Assembly: GCF_012295615.1 (NCBI RefSeq)
Contig: NZ_CP051183.1
Span: 811,001-875,000 of the forward strand
From: Bermanella marisrubri
Lineage (GTDB): Bacteria; Pseudomonadota; Gammaproteobacteria; Pseudomonadales; Oceanobacteraceae
Direction of reading: 5' to 3'
Length of the DNA stretch: 64,000 nt
The position numbers and the translations under genes were made by a program. Below the pieces are notes generated by a model, which worked only from the letters and a program-made list of their open reading frames with translations, did no database searches and was not told the DNA's origin. Of the stretch, positions 38,526 through 48,892 are shown piece by piece (the first letter of the stretch is position 1; each line of letters opens with the position of its first letter).

Positions 38526-39075
38526 GTGAGCCTCTTACCTTGGATATAAACTGAACGGTTTCTTTTTTTAGATCTAGTGTCAGTCCTGTCGATTCGATCA
38601 GGGTGTTAGGGTTTTCGATAATAACGTCAGAATCAGTGTTAGCGATTTGTGTATTTAAGTCCATATTGAGTGTTGCGGTTTTCAGACTAAAGCGAGTCGA
38701 TGCGTCAACTAAAGGTTTAATTGCAACGCGACCGGATAGGCTTAGGTAGCGCTGATTTGTTAATTTGCCAGTTTCAGCTGTCAATCGCCAAAGTTTTTTA
38801 TCTGCTTGATGGAGTGTAATGTCCGGAGAAATAAACGCTACAATTTCGGCTTGAACATCGGTCGCAGGGAAGTGTTTGGCAGATTTTGCTTTCACGGTTT
38901 GTCGTAACTCGCCATTTTCCCCATAATTTTGCAGGTTTAGGTTCTCAACCATAAAATCAGGTTCTAGCTTGGCTTGTTCCTGATCGTGATATTCTTCCCC
39001 CTGACGGTCATTAAGAGCCATATAGGCCACGACCGTAAGGGCGATGAGAATAGTGGCAATATAACGCTTGCGCAT
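38506..39075 (-). CDS. lptC: LPS export protein LptC
   Basis: A 189-residue LptC with one N-terminal membrane helix (about residues 5-21) and a periplasmic jellyroll related to LptA (LNLQNYGENGELRQTVKAKSA). It receives LPS from LptBFG and hands it to LptA. It overlaps lptA by 20 bases and kdsD by 1 base. The kdsC gene usually found upstream of lptC is absent. Confidence 0.93.
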   Translation of the reverse strand: MRKRYIATILIALTVVAYMALNDRQGEEYHDQEQAKLEPDFMVENLNLQNYGENGELRQTVKAKSAKHFPATDVQAEIVAFISPDITLHQADKKLWRLTAETGKLTNQRYLSLSGRVAIKPLVDASTRFSLKTATLNMDLNTQIANTDSDVIIENPNTLIESTGLTLDLKKETVQFISKVRGSHDPSHQ

Positions 39076-40043
39076 TAAATAACCCCAGCTCTCAGTAAAT
39101 CATGCATATTGATGACGCCTGCAACTTTACCGTTTTCAGTGGCAACTAAAGCATTGATTTTCTTCTCTTCCATAACCTGTAGAGCTTCGGCAGCCAAGCG
39201 TTCTGGATCAATGGTTGTTACGCCTGTTGTCATGACAGCTTGTACAGGGGTAGTGTGAAAATCAATGTCTTTATCTAATGTGCGACGTAAGTCACCGTCG
39301 GTAAAAATACCGCTAAGTTGTCCGTGTTCGTCAATAACGGTTGTCATACCAAGGCCTTTCTGCGTCATTTCGATCAGGGCATCTTTTACGAGGGTATCCG
39401 GTTTGACCTGCGGTATCTGACTACCACAGTGCATAATGGTTTTGACTTTCAGCAGCAATTTACGGCCTAAAGAACCACCTGGGTGGGAAAAGGCAAATTG
39501 TTCTGCGGTAAAACCACGTGCTTCTAACAAGGCGATAGCAAGCGCATCCCCCATGACGAGGGCCACGGTAGTGCTGGATGTCGGTGCCAAGTCTAGCGGG
39601 CAAGCTTCTTTTTCTACACCCACGTTGATGTGGCTATCAGCGCCTGTTGCAAGCGTGGAGGTGTCATTGCCCGTCATAGAAATTAAAGGCACGTTCAAGC
39701 GCTTCAACAGCGGAATCAGAGTAGTGACTTCACTGGATTCACCTGAATTAGAAAGCGCAATGACGACGTCTTGCTCGGTAATCATTCCCATGTCGCCGTG
39801 GGCGGCTTCACCAGGGTGAACAAAAAATGCAGGGCTACCTGTACTGGCCAGTGTGGCGGCGATTTTATTACCGATATGACCAGACTTACCCATACCGGTT
39901 ACCACAATGCGGCCTTGGCAATTAAGCAGTAGGTCGCAAGCAGTGTTGAGTGCTTCGTGATTCAGGTTTTTTAATAGCTGATCTACTGCGTCGCGCTCAT
40001 CGGCAATGGTGCGTTGGATTGATTCGATGTAGTTAAAACTCAT
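39075..40043 (-). CDS. kdsD: D-arabinose 5-phosphate isomerase KdsD
   Basis: Interconverts ribulose 5-phosphate and arabinose 5-phosphate, the first step of Kdo synthesis. From ATG 40043 it has 322 residues (a TTG two codons upstream is also open): an SIS sugar isomerase domain (about residues 35-175, with VVTGMGKSGHIGNKIAATLAS and the conserved SNSGESSEV) and a C-terminal CBS pair (about 205-320). Normally kdsC (Kdo-8-phosphate phosphatase) follows; here lptC starts directly at the kdsD stop. Confidence 0.95.
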   Translation of the reverse strand: MSFNYIESIQRTIADERDAVDQLLKNLNHEALNTACDLLLNCQGRIVVTGMGKSGHIGNKIAATLASTGSPAFFVHPGEAAHGDMGMITEQDVVIALSNSGESSEVTTLIPLLKRLNVPLISMTGNDTSTLATGADSHINVGVEKEACPLDLAPTSSTTVALVMGDALAIALLEARGFTAEQFAFSHPGGSLGRKLLLKVKTIMHCGSQIPQVKPDTLVKDALIEMTQKGLGMTTVIDEHGQLSGIFTDGDLRRTLDKDIDFHTTPVQAVMTTGVTTIDPERLAAEALQVMEEKKINALVATENGKVAGVINMHDLLRAGVI

Positions 40044-40058
40044 GGGCAACTTAATAAA

Positions 40059-41015
40059 CTAATGTTGAACAAATAATAAGCCAAGATAGCTTAGGTAAGC
40101 CAGCAGCATGATGGAACCTGCACTGCGGCCAACTCGGCCTCGCTTACGGAATATATAGACAAATGCAATAAGGAAAAGTGTCAATCCCATCATAGCGCCG
40201 TAATCTCGGTAAAGCGCATCGCTCTCGACTACTGTCTTAGCGAATAGTCCGGGAATAGGCATGACAGCTAAAAGATTAAAAATATTTGAGCCCACAACAT
40301 TGCCAATGGCGATATCATGATGGCCCTTCAAGGCACTAGCCACGCTGGCGGCTAGCTCAGGTAAGCTTGTGCCGATGGCGACAATAGTAAGACCAATCAC
40401 TAGTTCGCTCACGCCCAAGGCAGTAGCCACTTCAACAGCCCCCCAAACCAGAATCTTAGCACTGGCAATCAACGCTACGATACCAATGATTAACCACATA
40501 ACGCTTTGAGAAGTGCTCATTTGCTCAATGGCTTCGGCTTCTTCCTCTTCTAGTCCGCCGATACCCTGATCATTGCTTTCGTTAAATAGCCAGAATAGCG
40601 TGATGATTAAGCAAATAAACATAATGACGCTGTCCATGAAACTAATGGCCAAGTCTTGCAAGGTTAAGCCGGCTATAACGCTGACCAATAGCAAGATAGG
40701 CATTTCTTTTTTCAGCATCTTACCCTGAATAGGCAAAGGAGCGATCAATGCAGTAATCCCCAAAACTAAGCCAATATTGGCAATGTTAGAACCCAGAGCA
40801 TTACCGATTGCTAGACCACCAGCACCATCAATAGCAGCGGTAGTACTGACAAATATTTCTGGAGCGCTGGTACCCAAAGATACAATAGTCATCCCTATTA
40901 AGAGCGGCGACATACCAAAGTGACGAGCCGTGGCAGCAGCACCTAAAACGAAGCGGTCTGCGCTCCAAACAAGCACAATAAGACCGATTAAAATGGCCAA
41001 AGCAGGATAAAGCAT
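40059..41015 (-). CDS. yrbG: Ca2+/Na+ antiporter family protein YrbG
   Basis: A 318-residue CaCA-superfamily exchanger with ten hydrophobic helices in two inverted halves. The alpha-repeat motifs are GTSAPEIFVSTTAA with GNALGSNIANIGLVLG in the first half and GTSLPELAASVASA with GNVVGSNIFNLLAV in the second. An acidic loop (GGLEEEEAEAIEQ) joins the halves. It is first in the yrbG-kdsD-lptC-lptA-lptB run and divergent from ibaG-murA. Confidence 0.94.
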   Translation of the reverse strand: MLYPALAILIGLIVLVWSADRFVLGAAATARHFGMSPLLIGMTIVSLGTSAPEIFVSTTAAIDGAGGLAIGNALGSNIANIGLVLGITALIAPLPIQGKMLKKEMPILLLVSVIAGLTLQDLAISFMDSVIMFICLIITLFWLFNESNDQGIGGLEEEEAEAIEQMSTSQSVMWLIIGIVALIASAKILVWGAVEVATALGVSELVIGLTIVAIGTSLPELAASVASALKGHHDIAIGNVVGSNIFNLLAVMPIPGLFAKTVVESDALYRDYGAMMGLTLFLIAFVYIFRKRGRVGRSAGSIMLLAYLSYLGLLFVQH

Positions 41016-41187
41016 ATTAAAAAACTCTATTGATCAATCGTGAAATATGTCCAAACCGGGCATTCTACAGCGTTTTAGACGGCTCACAAGATCCAAGATA
41101 AGGCGAGATGATGGCCAAAATCCTGTGTAAAGGCACAAATTTCCCTTTTGCAAATGCTTCATCATAGTTTTCACTTAGCTGTTTCGC

Positions 41188-41193
41188 TATAAT
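41188..41193 (+). promoter_or_regulatory. Candidate -10 box upstream of ibaG-murA-his genes
   Basis: A perfect TATAAT lies 34 bases before the ibaG start codon in the divergent yrbG-ibaG gap (41016-41227). No good -35 is seen at 16-18 bp, so strength and exact start are uncertain. Confidence 0.45.
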
Positions 41194-41227
41194 CCTCGCC
41201 CCTTAAACTATTCACCCCGGAGTCATC

Positions 41228-41470
41228 ATGAGCCCAGAAGCATTGCAAGAGTTACTAGCAGAGCGTTTATCTGATTGCCAAGTGAGTGTGGATGGTGATG
41301 GTTACCAGTATCAAATTACCGTGATCGGTGATGTGTTTGAAGGACTCAACACTGTGAAGCGTCAACAGCATGTGTATGGTGCGTTGAACGATAAGATCAC
41401 TGATGGAAGCGTTCACGCTGTAACCATAAAAACGTACACGAAAGCCCAATGGGCCGAACAAGAATCCTAA
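41228..41470 (+). CDS. ibaG: BolA-family protein IbaG (YrbA)
   Basis: An 80-residue BolA-like protein, the paralogue found next to murA in gammaproteobacteria. BolA/IbaG proteins work with monothiol glutaredoxin in iron-sulfur trafficking and acid response. The conserved C-terminal part HAVTIKTYTKAQW is typical. It is preceded by CCGGAG with a 6-7 base spacing and followed 15 bases later by murA. Confidence 0.93.
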   Translation: MSPEALQELLAERLSDCQVSVDGDGYQYQITVIGDVFEGLNTVKRQQHVYGALNDKITDGSVHAVTIKTYTKAQWAEQES

Positions 41471-41473
41471 TAA

Positions 41474-42757
<1,284 letters not shown>

Positions 42758-42765
42758 GAAAAGCA

Positions 42766-43419
42766 ATGAGTCAGCAGCCCTTAACCATCGCGTTATCAAA
42801 AGGCCGAATTTTAGATGACACCTTGCCGCTGTTTGAAGAAGCGGGCATCGTGCCAGCGGAAGACATTAAAAAAAGCCGTAAACTGATTTTTGATACCAAT
42901 CATGATCACATTAAGTTGGTTGTCATCCGTGCTACCGATGTACCAACTTACGTTGAATATGGAGCGGCAGACATGGGTGTTGCTGGTAAAGATGTATTGA
43001 TGGAAGCCAGTGCTTCAGGTCAAACCAATAGCCTTTATGAACCGTTAGACTTAAACATAGCCACTTGTCGATTGATGACAGCCGCATTGAAAGGGGCGAA
43101 GCAACCTGAGGGCCGCATTAAAGTCGCGTCTAAATTTGTGAGTCTAACCAAGCGCTATTTTGCAGAACAGGGTCGTCAAGCGGATATCATCAAACTTTAC
43201 GGTGGCATGGAACTAGCCCCGATCATGGGGCTGGCGGATTTGATTGTGGACATTGTTGATACCGGTAATACTTTGAAAGCTAATGGCTTAGAAGAGCGCG
43301 ATTTAATTGCACCCATTAGCTCTCGTTTGGTGGTCGGAAAAGCAGCTATGAAAATGAAGCATCAGCAAATTCAGCCCATTATAGAAAAACTATCTGCTGC
43401 GGTTGACCGTAGAAGATAG
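42766..43419 (+). CDS. hisG: ATP phosphoribosyltransferase, short form
   Basis: The first enzyme of histidine synthesis. At 217 residues it is the short form (HisG-S), lacking the C-terminal regulatory ACT-like domain. Short HisG needs the HisRS-like subunit HisZ for activity and feedback inhibition; hisZ is not in this window. Motifs: [10 protein letters not shown] at the N-terminus and [20 protein letters not shown], the PRPP loop (about residues 157-176). It starts 8 bases after murA. Confidence 0.97.
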   Translation: MSQQPLTIALSKGRILDDTLPLFEEAGIVPAEDIKKSRKLIFDTNHDHIKLVVIRATDVPTYVEYGAADMGVAGKDVLMEASASGQTNSLYEPLDLNIATCRLMTAALKGAKQPEGRIKVASKFVSLTKRYFAEQGRQADIIKLYGGMELAPIMGLADLIVDIVDTGNTLKANGLEERDLIAPISSRLVVGKAAMKMKHQQIQPIIEKLSAAVDRRR

Positions 43420-43450
43420 ACACTGTGTGAAGTAAACACTTGAGGTCATT

Positions 43451-44755
43451 ATGACATTAGACATGCGTATTTTAGATACCCAAAATGCTGGCTTTGAAAC
43501 AGAGCTAGATAACCTTTTGGCTTGGGAAGCAGTGAGCGACAACCAAGTTCAGCATACGGTTTTGGATATCTTGCATCATGTCAAAACTCAAGGCGATGCA
43601 GCGGTGATTGAATACACCAATAAATTTGATCGCTTAACGGCCAAAGCCATGACCGAATTAGAAATCGGTCAGGAGCAACTGCAAGCCGCACTTGATGGCC
43701 TACCTGATGATCAACGTGTGGCTTTGCAAGAAGCGGCTGCGCGTGTGCGTCGCTATCACGAAAAGCAAAAGCAAGATTCTTGGAAGTATACAGAGGACGA
43801 CGGCACCATGTTAGGCCAACAAGTTCGTCCAATGGATCGCGTCGGTATTTATGTACCAGGCGGTAAAGCCGCTTATCCATCTAGTGTTCTAATGAATGCG
43901 TTGCCGGCTCATGTGGCAGGTGTTGATGAAATCATAATGGTCGTACCCACGCCGGATGGCGAAGTAAACCAATTGGTTCTAGCCGCGGCTGCTGTAGCGG
44001 GTGTCACCCGTTGCTTTACCATTGGTGGTGCGCAAGCCGTTGCCGCATTGGCTTATGGTACTGAAACGATTCCTAAAGTGGATAAGATAGTAGGCCCAGG
44101 CAACATTTTTGTCGCCACCGCCAAACGCTTTGTGTTTGGTGAAGTAGGTATCGATATGATCGCCGGCCCATCTGAAATTCTTGTCGTGTGTGATGGTAAA
44201 ACCGATCCAGACTGGATAGCTATGGATTTGTTTAGCCAAGCGGAACACGACGAAGATGCACAGTCGATACTTTTAAGCTGGGATCAAGATTACATTGATG
44301 CAGTAAAAGCCAGTATTGAAAAACTATTACCGACTATGGAACGTGCCGATATTATTCGGGCTTCGTTATCTGAACGCGGCGCATTGATCAAAGTAAAAGA
44401 TCAAGCGGACGCTGTGAAAATTGCTAACCGAATTGCCCCTGAGCATTTGGAACTATCAGTTGAAGATCCAGAAGCTATGGCCCAAGAGATTCGTCATGCT
44501 GGCGCTATCTTTATGGGACGCTATACCGCAGAAGCGCTAGGCGATTATTGCGCTGGCCCTAACCACGTATTGCCAACATCAGGCACAGCACGTTTCTCAA
44601 GTCCGTTGGGTGTTTATGACTTTCAAAAGCGCAGCTCGTTGATTATGTGCAGCGCAGACGGTGCCAGCGAATTGGGTAAAGTAGCGTCTGTATTGGCGCG
44701 GGGTGAATATCTCACAGCCCACGCCCGATCGGCTGAATATCGAATCAAAGATTAA
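43451..44755 (+). CDS. hisD: Histidinol dehydrogenase
   Basis: A 434-residue zinc enzyme that oxidises L-histidinol to L-histidine with two NAD+. Signature regions [18 protein letters not shown] (about residues 210-227) and [30 protein letters not shown] are present, as is the C-terminal zinc/active-site motif [17 protein letters not shown]. It is separated from hisG by 31 bases and followed by a terminator before hisC. Confidence 0.97.
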   Translation: MTLDMRILDTQNAGFETELDNLLAWEAVSDNQVQHTVLDILHHVKTQGDAAVIEYTNKFDRLTAKAMTELEIGQEQLQAALDGLPDDQRVALQEAAARVRRYHEKQKQDSWKYTEDDGTMLGQQVRPMDRVGIYVPGGKAAYPSSVLMNALPAHVAGVDEIIMVVPTPDGEVNQLVLAAAAVAGVTRCFTIGGAQAVAALAYGTETIPKVDKIVGPGNIFVATAKRFVFGEVGIDMIAGPSEILVVCDGKTDPDWIAMDLFSQAEHDEDAQSILLSWDQDYIDAVKASIEKLLPTMERADIIRASLSERGALIKVKDQADAVKIANRIAPEHLELSVEDPEAMAQEIRHAGAIFMGRYTAEALGDYCAGPNHVLPTSGTARFSSPLGVYDFQKRSSLIMCSADGASELGKVASVLARGEYLTAHARSAEYRIKD

Positions 44756-44796
44756 TAGCGCGGTGCAATAATTCGTAGCGTCTATCGTTATACTTT

Positions 44797-44834
44797 AAAA
44801 CCCTAATGTTTATTAAAACTTAGGGTTTTTGTTT
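44797..44834 (+). terminator. Terminator between hisD and hisC
   Basis: A 10-bp stem AAAACCCTAA / TTAGGGTTTT (44797-44806 and 44820-44829) with a 13-nt loop runs into a T-rich tail. It lies in the leader immediately before hisC and may act as a terminator or an attenuator-type control; hisC could then depend partly on read-through. Confidence 0.75.
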
Positions 44835-44847
44835 AAGAGTGATCATC

Positions 44848-45936
44848 ATGTCTCGTGTAAAAAAACTCATTCGCCAAGAAATACTCGACTTAACTGCATA
44901 CCCAGTCCCTAATGCCAACGGCATGATTAAACTGGATGCTATGGAGAATCCATACTCTTGGCCAGCCGTGGCAAAAGAAGCATGGACAGATCTACTGAAA
45001 GACCTACCACTTAATCGTTATCCTGATGCGTCTGCCGAGCAACTAAAACTAGGTTTAAAAGATGCCATGGGCATTGATGATAAGTTTGATGTGTTGCTGG
45101 GCAACGGTAGTGACGAAATCATTCAAATGCTGGCTATGGCCGTGGCAAAACCTGGTGCAACCATTCTTGCGCCAGAACCGGGTTTTGTTATGTATAAAAT
45201 GATTGCTACATTTTGTGGCTTAAATTATGTCGGTGTACCACTAACCGCAGATTTTGAACTGGATGAAACGGCCATGCTTGAAGCGGTAAACGAGCATCAA
45301 CCGGAACTGATTTTCTTAGCGCAGCCAAATAATCCAACGGGCAACTTATGGGACCGTGATGTCATCACGCGCATTATCGAAGCCAGTAAAGGCTTGGTGA
45401 TAATGGATGAAGCTTACACAGCGTTCACTGATGAAGAACACTTAGATCTTCTAGACGAGCATGAACATGTATTAGTTATGCGCACGTTGTCAAAAGTCGG
45501 CCTTGCGGGCTTGCGTTTGGGCTTATTAATTGGCCGCTCTGAGTGGCTTAATGAGTTAGAAAAAATTCGCATGCCATACAATATCAATATGCTAACGCAA
45601 GCCAGTGCGTTATTTGCTTTAGAAAACTACGACATGCTGATGATTCAAACAGAGCAACTTCGCGTGGACCGTGTTGTATTGATGAAGGATCTGGCAGCAA
45701 TACAAGGGGTTCAGGTTTTCCCAAGTGAAGCTAATTTTATTTTGGTGCGTGTACCGGAAGGTATGGCGCGAAATTGGTTTGAAGGCTTAAAGGAGCGCAA
45801 TATTCTAATCAAGTGTTTAGATGGCGGTCATCCACTTCTGAAAGACTGCTTACGTATTACCGTTGGCACGACAGAGCAAAATGAAAAACTGATTGAAGCC
45901 TTAAGTACCATTGCTCAATCTGGCGCGGTTCATTAA
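44848..45936 (+). CDS. hisC: Histidinol-phosphate aminotransferase
   Basis: A PLP-dependent class I/II aminotransferase of 362 residues. The PLP-Lys is in MRTLSKVGLAGLRLG, the Asp in LVIMDEAYTAF and the phosphate-binding NPNNPTG-like motif in LAQPNNPTGN. The start ATG 44848 follows AAGAG; a GTG three codons earlier is also open. It follows hisD as in Pseudomonas hisC1. Its stop codon lies inside the terminator hairpin. Confidence 0.96.
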   Translation: MSRVKKLIRQEILDLTAYPVPNANGMIKLDAMENPYSWPAVAKEAWTDLLKDLPLNRYPDASAEQLKLGLKDAMGIDDKFDVLLGNGSDEIIQMLAMAVAKPGATILAPEPGFVMYKMIATFCGLNYVGVPLTADFELDETAMLEAVNEHQPELIFLAQPNNPTGNLWDRDVITRIIEASKGLVIMDEAYTAFTDEEHLDLLDEHEHVLVMRTLSKVGLAGLRLGLLIGRSEWLNELEKIRMPYNINMLTQASALFALENYDMLMIQTEQLRVDRVVLMKDLAAIQGVQVFPSEANFILVRVPEGMARNWFEGLKERNILIKCLDGGHPLLKDCLRITVGTTEQNEKLIEALSTIAQSGAVH

Positions 45937-45958
45937 CCGCGCTCATCCTTTTTTTTGC
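45923..45958 (+). terminator. Terminator overlapping the hisC stop
   Basis: A perfect stem GCGCGGTT / AACCGCGC (45923-45930 and 45935-45942) with a CATT loop is followed by an eight-base T-run. The stem includes the last hisC codons and the stop codon. It lies between hisC and the convergent protease gene. Confidence 0.9.
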
Positions 45959-45963
45959 TGCCC

Positions 45964-47046
45964 TTATTTTCGTTGACCAAGTGTTGCTTGGGTTTCACGA
46001 TATTGGCCATCACGAATAAAGCGCATGGAAATAATGTCACCAGGCATTAGGTTGGCAATCTGACGCATGGTATCTGTGCCTTTTTCAGCGGCTTGGCCGT
46101 TAAAGTGAGTAACGATATCTCCCTCTATTAACCCGGCTTTCTCTGCAGGGCCTCCCGTCGCAACACCTACCACTACTTGACCTTGTAATTCTGTGGGTAG
46201 CCCAAAAGCCTGTTTGATCTGATCGCTGAGCTCTTGTGTCTCCAAGCCTAGCCAACCACGAATCACTTCACCATGCTCTAACAAATCGACAGCTACCTTC
46301 ATGGCGTTTTTCAATGGGATCGCAAAACTTATGCCCTGATAGCCACCACTTTGACTGTAAATGGCAGTATTAATCCCTACTAGTTCACCCATAGCATTGA
46401 CCAATGCTCCTCCAGAGTTACCAGGATTTACCGCCGCATCGGTTTGGATAAAGTCTTCATAAGTTGAGATCCCTAATTGGTTTCGACCAGTTGCAGAGAC
46501 GATACCCATGGTTACTGTCTGGCCCACACCAAATGGATTACCAATGGCTAGAGTTACGTCACCCACATTGAGACTGGCGTCTTGAGCAAAAGGAATGACT
46601 GGTAGGTCTTCTAAATCGATCTTTAGTACCGCTACGTCAGTTGCCGCGTCGCTACCTACTACACGAGCGTTGCTAGTGCGGCCATCTTTTAACGCGACCA
46701 AGATTTCATCGGCGCCACTGATGACGTGTCGGTTGGTAAGTACAATGCCATCCTTGTGAATGATCACGCCAGAACCCAAGCTATTTTCAATCCGACTTTT
46801 AGGAACAGGAGTACGATTGAAGAACCGCTGGAAAAGCGGGTGATCTAATAAGGGATGTAAACGGCGCTGAATCGTCTTGCTAGTATAAATATTGACAACG
46901 GCCGGTGATGCCATCTCCACTGCATTTGCATAGCTGCGAACAGGGGCATGCTGGTGCGAGGTTTTATCGGGCACGAAATGCAAAGCCAAGCTTGCGATCA
47001 CCAAACCCATAAGTATTGACCATGAAATGTAACCGGGCTTTTGCAT
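45964..47046 (-). CDS. degS: DegS/AlgW-type periplasmic serine protease
   Basis: A 360-residue membrane-anchored HtrA-family protease. An N-terminal helix (about residues 9-24) anchors it; the catalytic triad is His107 (LTNRHVIS), Asp137 (DAATDVAVLK) and Ser211 (NPGNSGGAL). One C-terminal PDZ domain (about 265-355) makes it DegS/AlgW-like rather than DegP-like. Such proteases sense misfolded outer-membrane proteins and cut the anti-sigma factor RseA/MucA. The start at 47046 has a GGAAG site; the open frame extends 22 codons further upstream into the divergent gene and was rejected. Position next to hisC matches algW of Pseudomonas. Confidence 0.94.
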   Translation of the reverse strand: MQKPGYISWSILMGLVIASLALHFVPDKTSHQHAPVRSYANAVEMASPAVVNIYTSKTIQRRLHPLLDHPLFQRFFNRTPVPKSRIENSLGSGVIIHKDGIVLTNRHVISGADEILVALKDGRTSNARVVGSDAATDVAVLKIDLEDLPVIPFAQDASLNVGDVTLAIGNPFGVGQTVTMGIVSATGRNQLGISTYEDFIQTDAAVNPGNSGGALVNAMGELVGINTAIYSQSGGYQGISFAIPLKNAMKVAVDLLEHGEVIRGWLGLETQELSDQIKQAFGLPTELQGQVVVGVATGGPAEKAGLIEGDIVTHFNGQAAEKGTDTMRQIANLMPGDIISMRFIRDGQYRETQATLGQRK

Positions 47047-47100
47047 CTTGCTTCCAAATCCTGAAAAATGGACCCTAGTGTACAAAAATGGGTGTGTGAT

Positions 47101-47856
47101 ATGAAGCTTCAAGAATTAGTGAGTTATTTGAATCGTGAACTGAATGCCTCTGCTTTCGCCGACTATTGTCCAAATGGTTTGCAGGTGGAGGGTAAGTCCG
47201 AAGTGAAAAAGTTGGTAACTGGCGTCACTGCTTGTCAAGATCTCATCGATGCGGCCATTGATGAAAAAGCGGATGCGATTTTTGTTCATCATGGCTATTT
47301 TTGGAAAGGTGAGCCTCAAGCCATTGCGGGTATGAAAAAAAATCGCATTCAAGCACTGTTAAAGCATGATATTAGTTTATTAGCCTATCATTTGCCTTTA
47401 GATTGCCATGCCGCTTGGGGTAATAATGTTCAGCTTGCTCAGGTATTAGATTTCGAAGTGACAGGACCTTTAGACCCGTCTAACCCGAAAACTCCGGGCA
47501 ATATCGGTCGCCTAAAGCACGCAATGAAAGCTTCGGAATTGGCGACGCATATCGGTGAACGACTGAATCGCATGCCGCAACACATTGGTGAAGACAGTGA
47601 TTTAATTGAAACCATTGCTTGGTGTACTGGCGGCGCACAAGGCTATATGAGTTATGCCATGGAGCAGGGGATCGACGCCTATTTAACTGGGGAGATTAAT
47701 GAACCTGTTGTACATAATGCCCGCGAAACAGGTTGTCATTTTTATGCTGCAGGTCATCACGCTACAGAGCGCTATGGCGCGAAAGCAGTGGGGGAGCATC
47801 TAGCTCAAGAGTTTGGCTTGGATGTGAGCTTTATTGATATCGATAATCCGGCATAG
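47101..47856 (+). CDS. Nif3-like dinuclear metal-centre protein (YbgI family)
   Basis: A 251-residue member of the Nif3/YbgI family, also annotated as GTP cyclohydrolase I type 2. Its metal ligands are the His pair in FVHHGYFW (about residues 62-69) and the C-terminal AGHHATERYGAKAV. Biological function is poorly defined; E. coli YbgI has been linked to DNA-damage repair. The start at 47101 gives MKLQELVSYLN, the usual N-terminus. It is divergent from the DegS-type gene, and only 54 bases separate the two starts, so they must share a compact promoter region. Confidence 0.92.
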   Translation: MKLQELVSYLNRELNASAFADYCPNGLQVEGKSEVKKLVTGVTACQDLIDAAIDEKADAIFVHHGYFWKGEPQAIAGMKKNRIQALLKHDISLLAYHLPLDCHAAWGNNVQLAQVLDFEVTGPLDPSNPKTPGNIGRLKHAMKASELATHIGERLNRMPQHIGEDSDLIETIAWCTGGAQGYMSYAMEQGIDAYLTGEINEPVVHNARETGCHFYAAGHHATERYGAKAVGEHLAQEFGLDVSFIDIDNPA

Positions 47857-47877
47857 TATCGGAGTTATGAGGGTTGA

Positions 47878-48035
47878 GTTTTGAGTTGTGAATGATACTC
47901 GTCATCCTCAACTTGATTGAGGATCCATTATTCGGTTGGAAATCAATTGGATGGATTCTCAGTCGAGCTGAGAATGACGATTTTGCTTGAAATGAGTATC
48001 GATGAATCAATCATTGCCCACTCACAACTCAAAAC
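47878..48035. repeat. Nested palindromic intergenic repeat
   Basis: The whole gap between the Nif3-like gene and the convergent GST gene is a nested palindrome. Outer arms: GTTTTGAGTTGTGA (47878-47891) and TCACAACTCAAAAC (48022-48035). Middle arms: GATACTC-type and GAGTATC (47894-47900, 47994-48000). Inner: two hairpins, CCTCAA/TTGAGG (47906-47922) and ATTCTCAG/CTGAGAAT (47955-47975), which are themselves imperfect inverted copies of each other. The inner GTCATCCTCA...TGAGGATCCAT form recalls the GTCATTCCC..GGGAATCCA repeats scattered in many proteobacterial genomes. It may also act as a bidirectional terminator. Confidence 0.75.
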
Positions 48036-48038
48036 TAA

Positions 48039-48707
48039 CTAAGCGTAATCGTACTCACCGCCTTTCTCCAAACCGCGTTTATACGCGTCGCGGGCTTGAA
48101 AGCGTTTTACATACTCATACGTATGTGGGTAATTGTCTTCGCGAATCATGCCACGAGCGACGCTGGCCTCTAGAGGAAAACTCATTTGAAAATCAGCCGC
48201 CGTGACCTGATCACCGCAAAAATATTTATTCTGCGATAAATGGCTTTCGACATATTCTAAATTACGTTTGTTGTTTGGATCGATAAACATAGATAACACT
48301 TTGTCTGCAAGCATGCGAGCGATGGGCTTAATGAAAAATGGCATGGGTGATTGCTTCATTTTGGTAAATACCAAACGCATGACCATAGGTGGCATTAGGC
48401 TGCCTTCGGCAAAATGTAACCAATAAACATTATTCCAATGTTGTTCTTTAGGTGCTTTGAATTGTTCACCATAGGTATCGATTAGATACTCAATGATTGC
48501 GCCGCTTTCAGCAAGGGTGATGCTTGTTTGCTTATCAGTAATGATAGGGCTTTTGCCTAAAGGGTGAACCCTTTTTAAACTGTCGGGCGCCAAAATAGTT
48601 TTTGGGTCACGTTCATAAAACTCAATGTTGTATTCCAATCCAAGCTCTTCCAATAACCAAAGAATGCGCTGTGAGCGTGAGTTATTTAAATGGTGCAGAG
48701 TAATCAT
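48039..48707 (-). CDS. Glutathione S-transferase family protein
   Basis: A 222-residue cytosolic GST. The N-terminal thioredoxin-like domain (about residues 1-80) has LHHLNNSRSQRILWLLEELG with the Ser of the beta-class-like active site and the SGAIIEYL motif; the C-terminal all-helical domain follows (about 90-215). It probably conjugates or reduces electrophiles with glutathione; the substrate is not predictable. Confidence 0.9.
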   Translation of the reverse strand: MITLHHLNNSRSQRILWLLEELGLEYNIEFYERDPKTILAPDSLKRVHPLGKSPIITDKQTSITLAESGAIIEYLIDTYGEQFKAPKEQHWNNVYWLHFAEGSLMPPMVMRLVFTKMKQSPMPFFIKPIARMLADKVLSMFIDPNNKRNLEYVESHLSQNKYFCGDQVTAADFQMSFPLEASVARGMIREDNYPHTYEYVKRFQARDAYKRGLEKGGEYDYA

Positions 48708-48892
48708 TGAGAATCCTTGTTATTTTGAGAATTGGCGTTTGTGTACGTGAAAATATGATGCCTAGATTAACATACAGGTCGGCTGCTTATTACAGCCCAT
48801 TCGGATGAATGAAATAGCCTGTCATATTTAGCCCAATATTGAATGCTTTGCTACACTTATATTACAAAAAGAGAGCGAAAGTACTGTTTTAA

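Noticed and set aside
39436-39819. 127-residue plus-strand frame in kdsD
   Set aside because: Antisense to the conserved SIS domain; codon pattern reflects the real gene.
45964-47112. DegS-type protease with a 22-codon longer N-terminus
   Set aside because: The extension overlaps the divergent Nif3-like start and precedes the normal membrane anchor; ATG 47046 has GGAAG.
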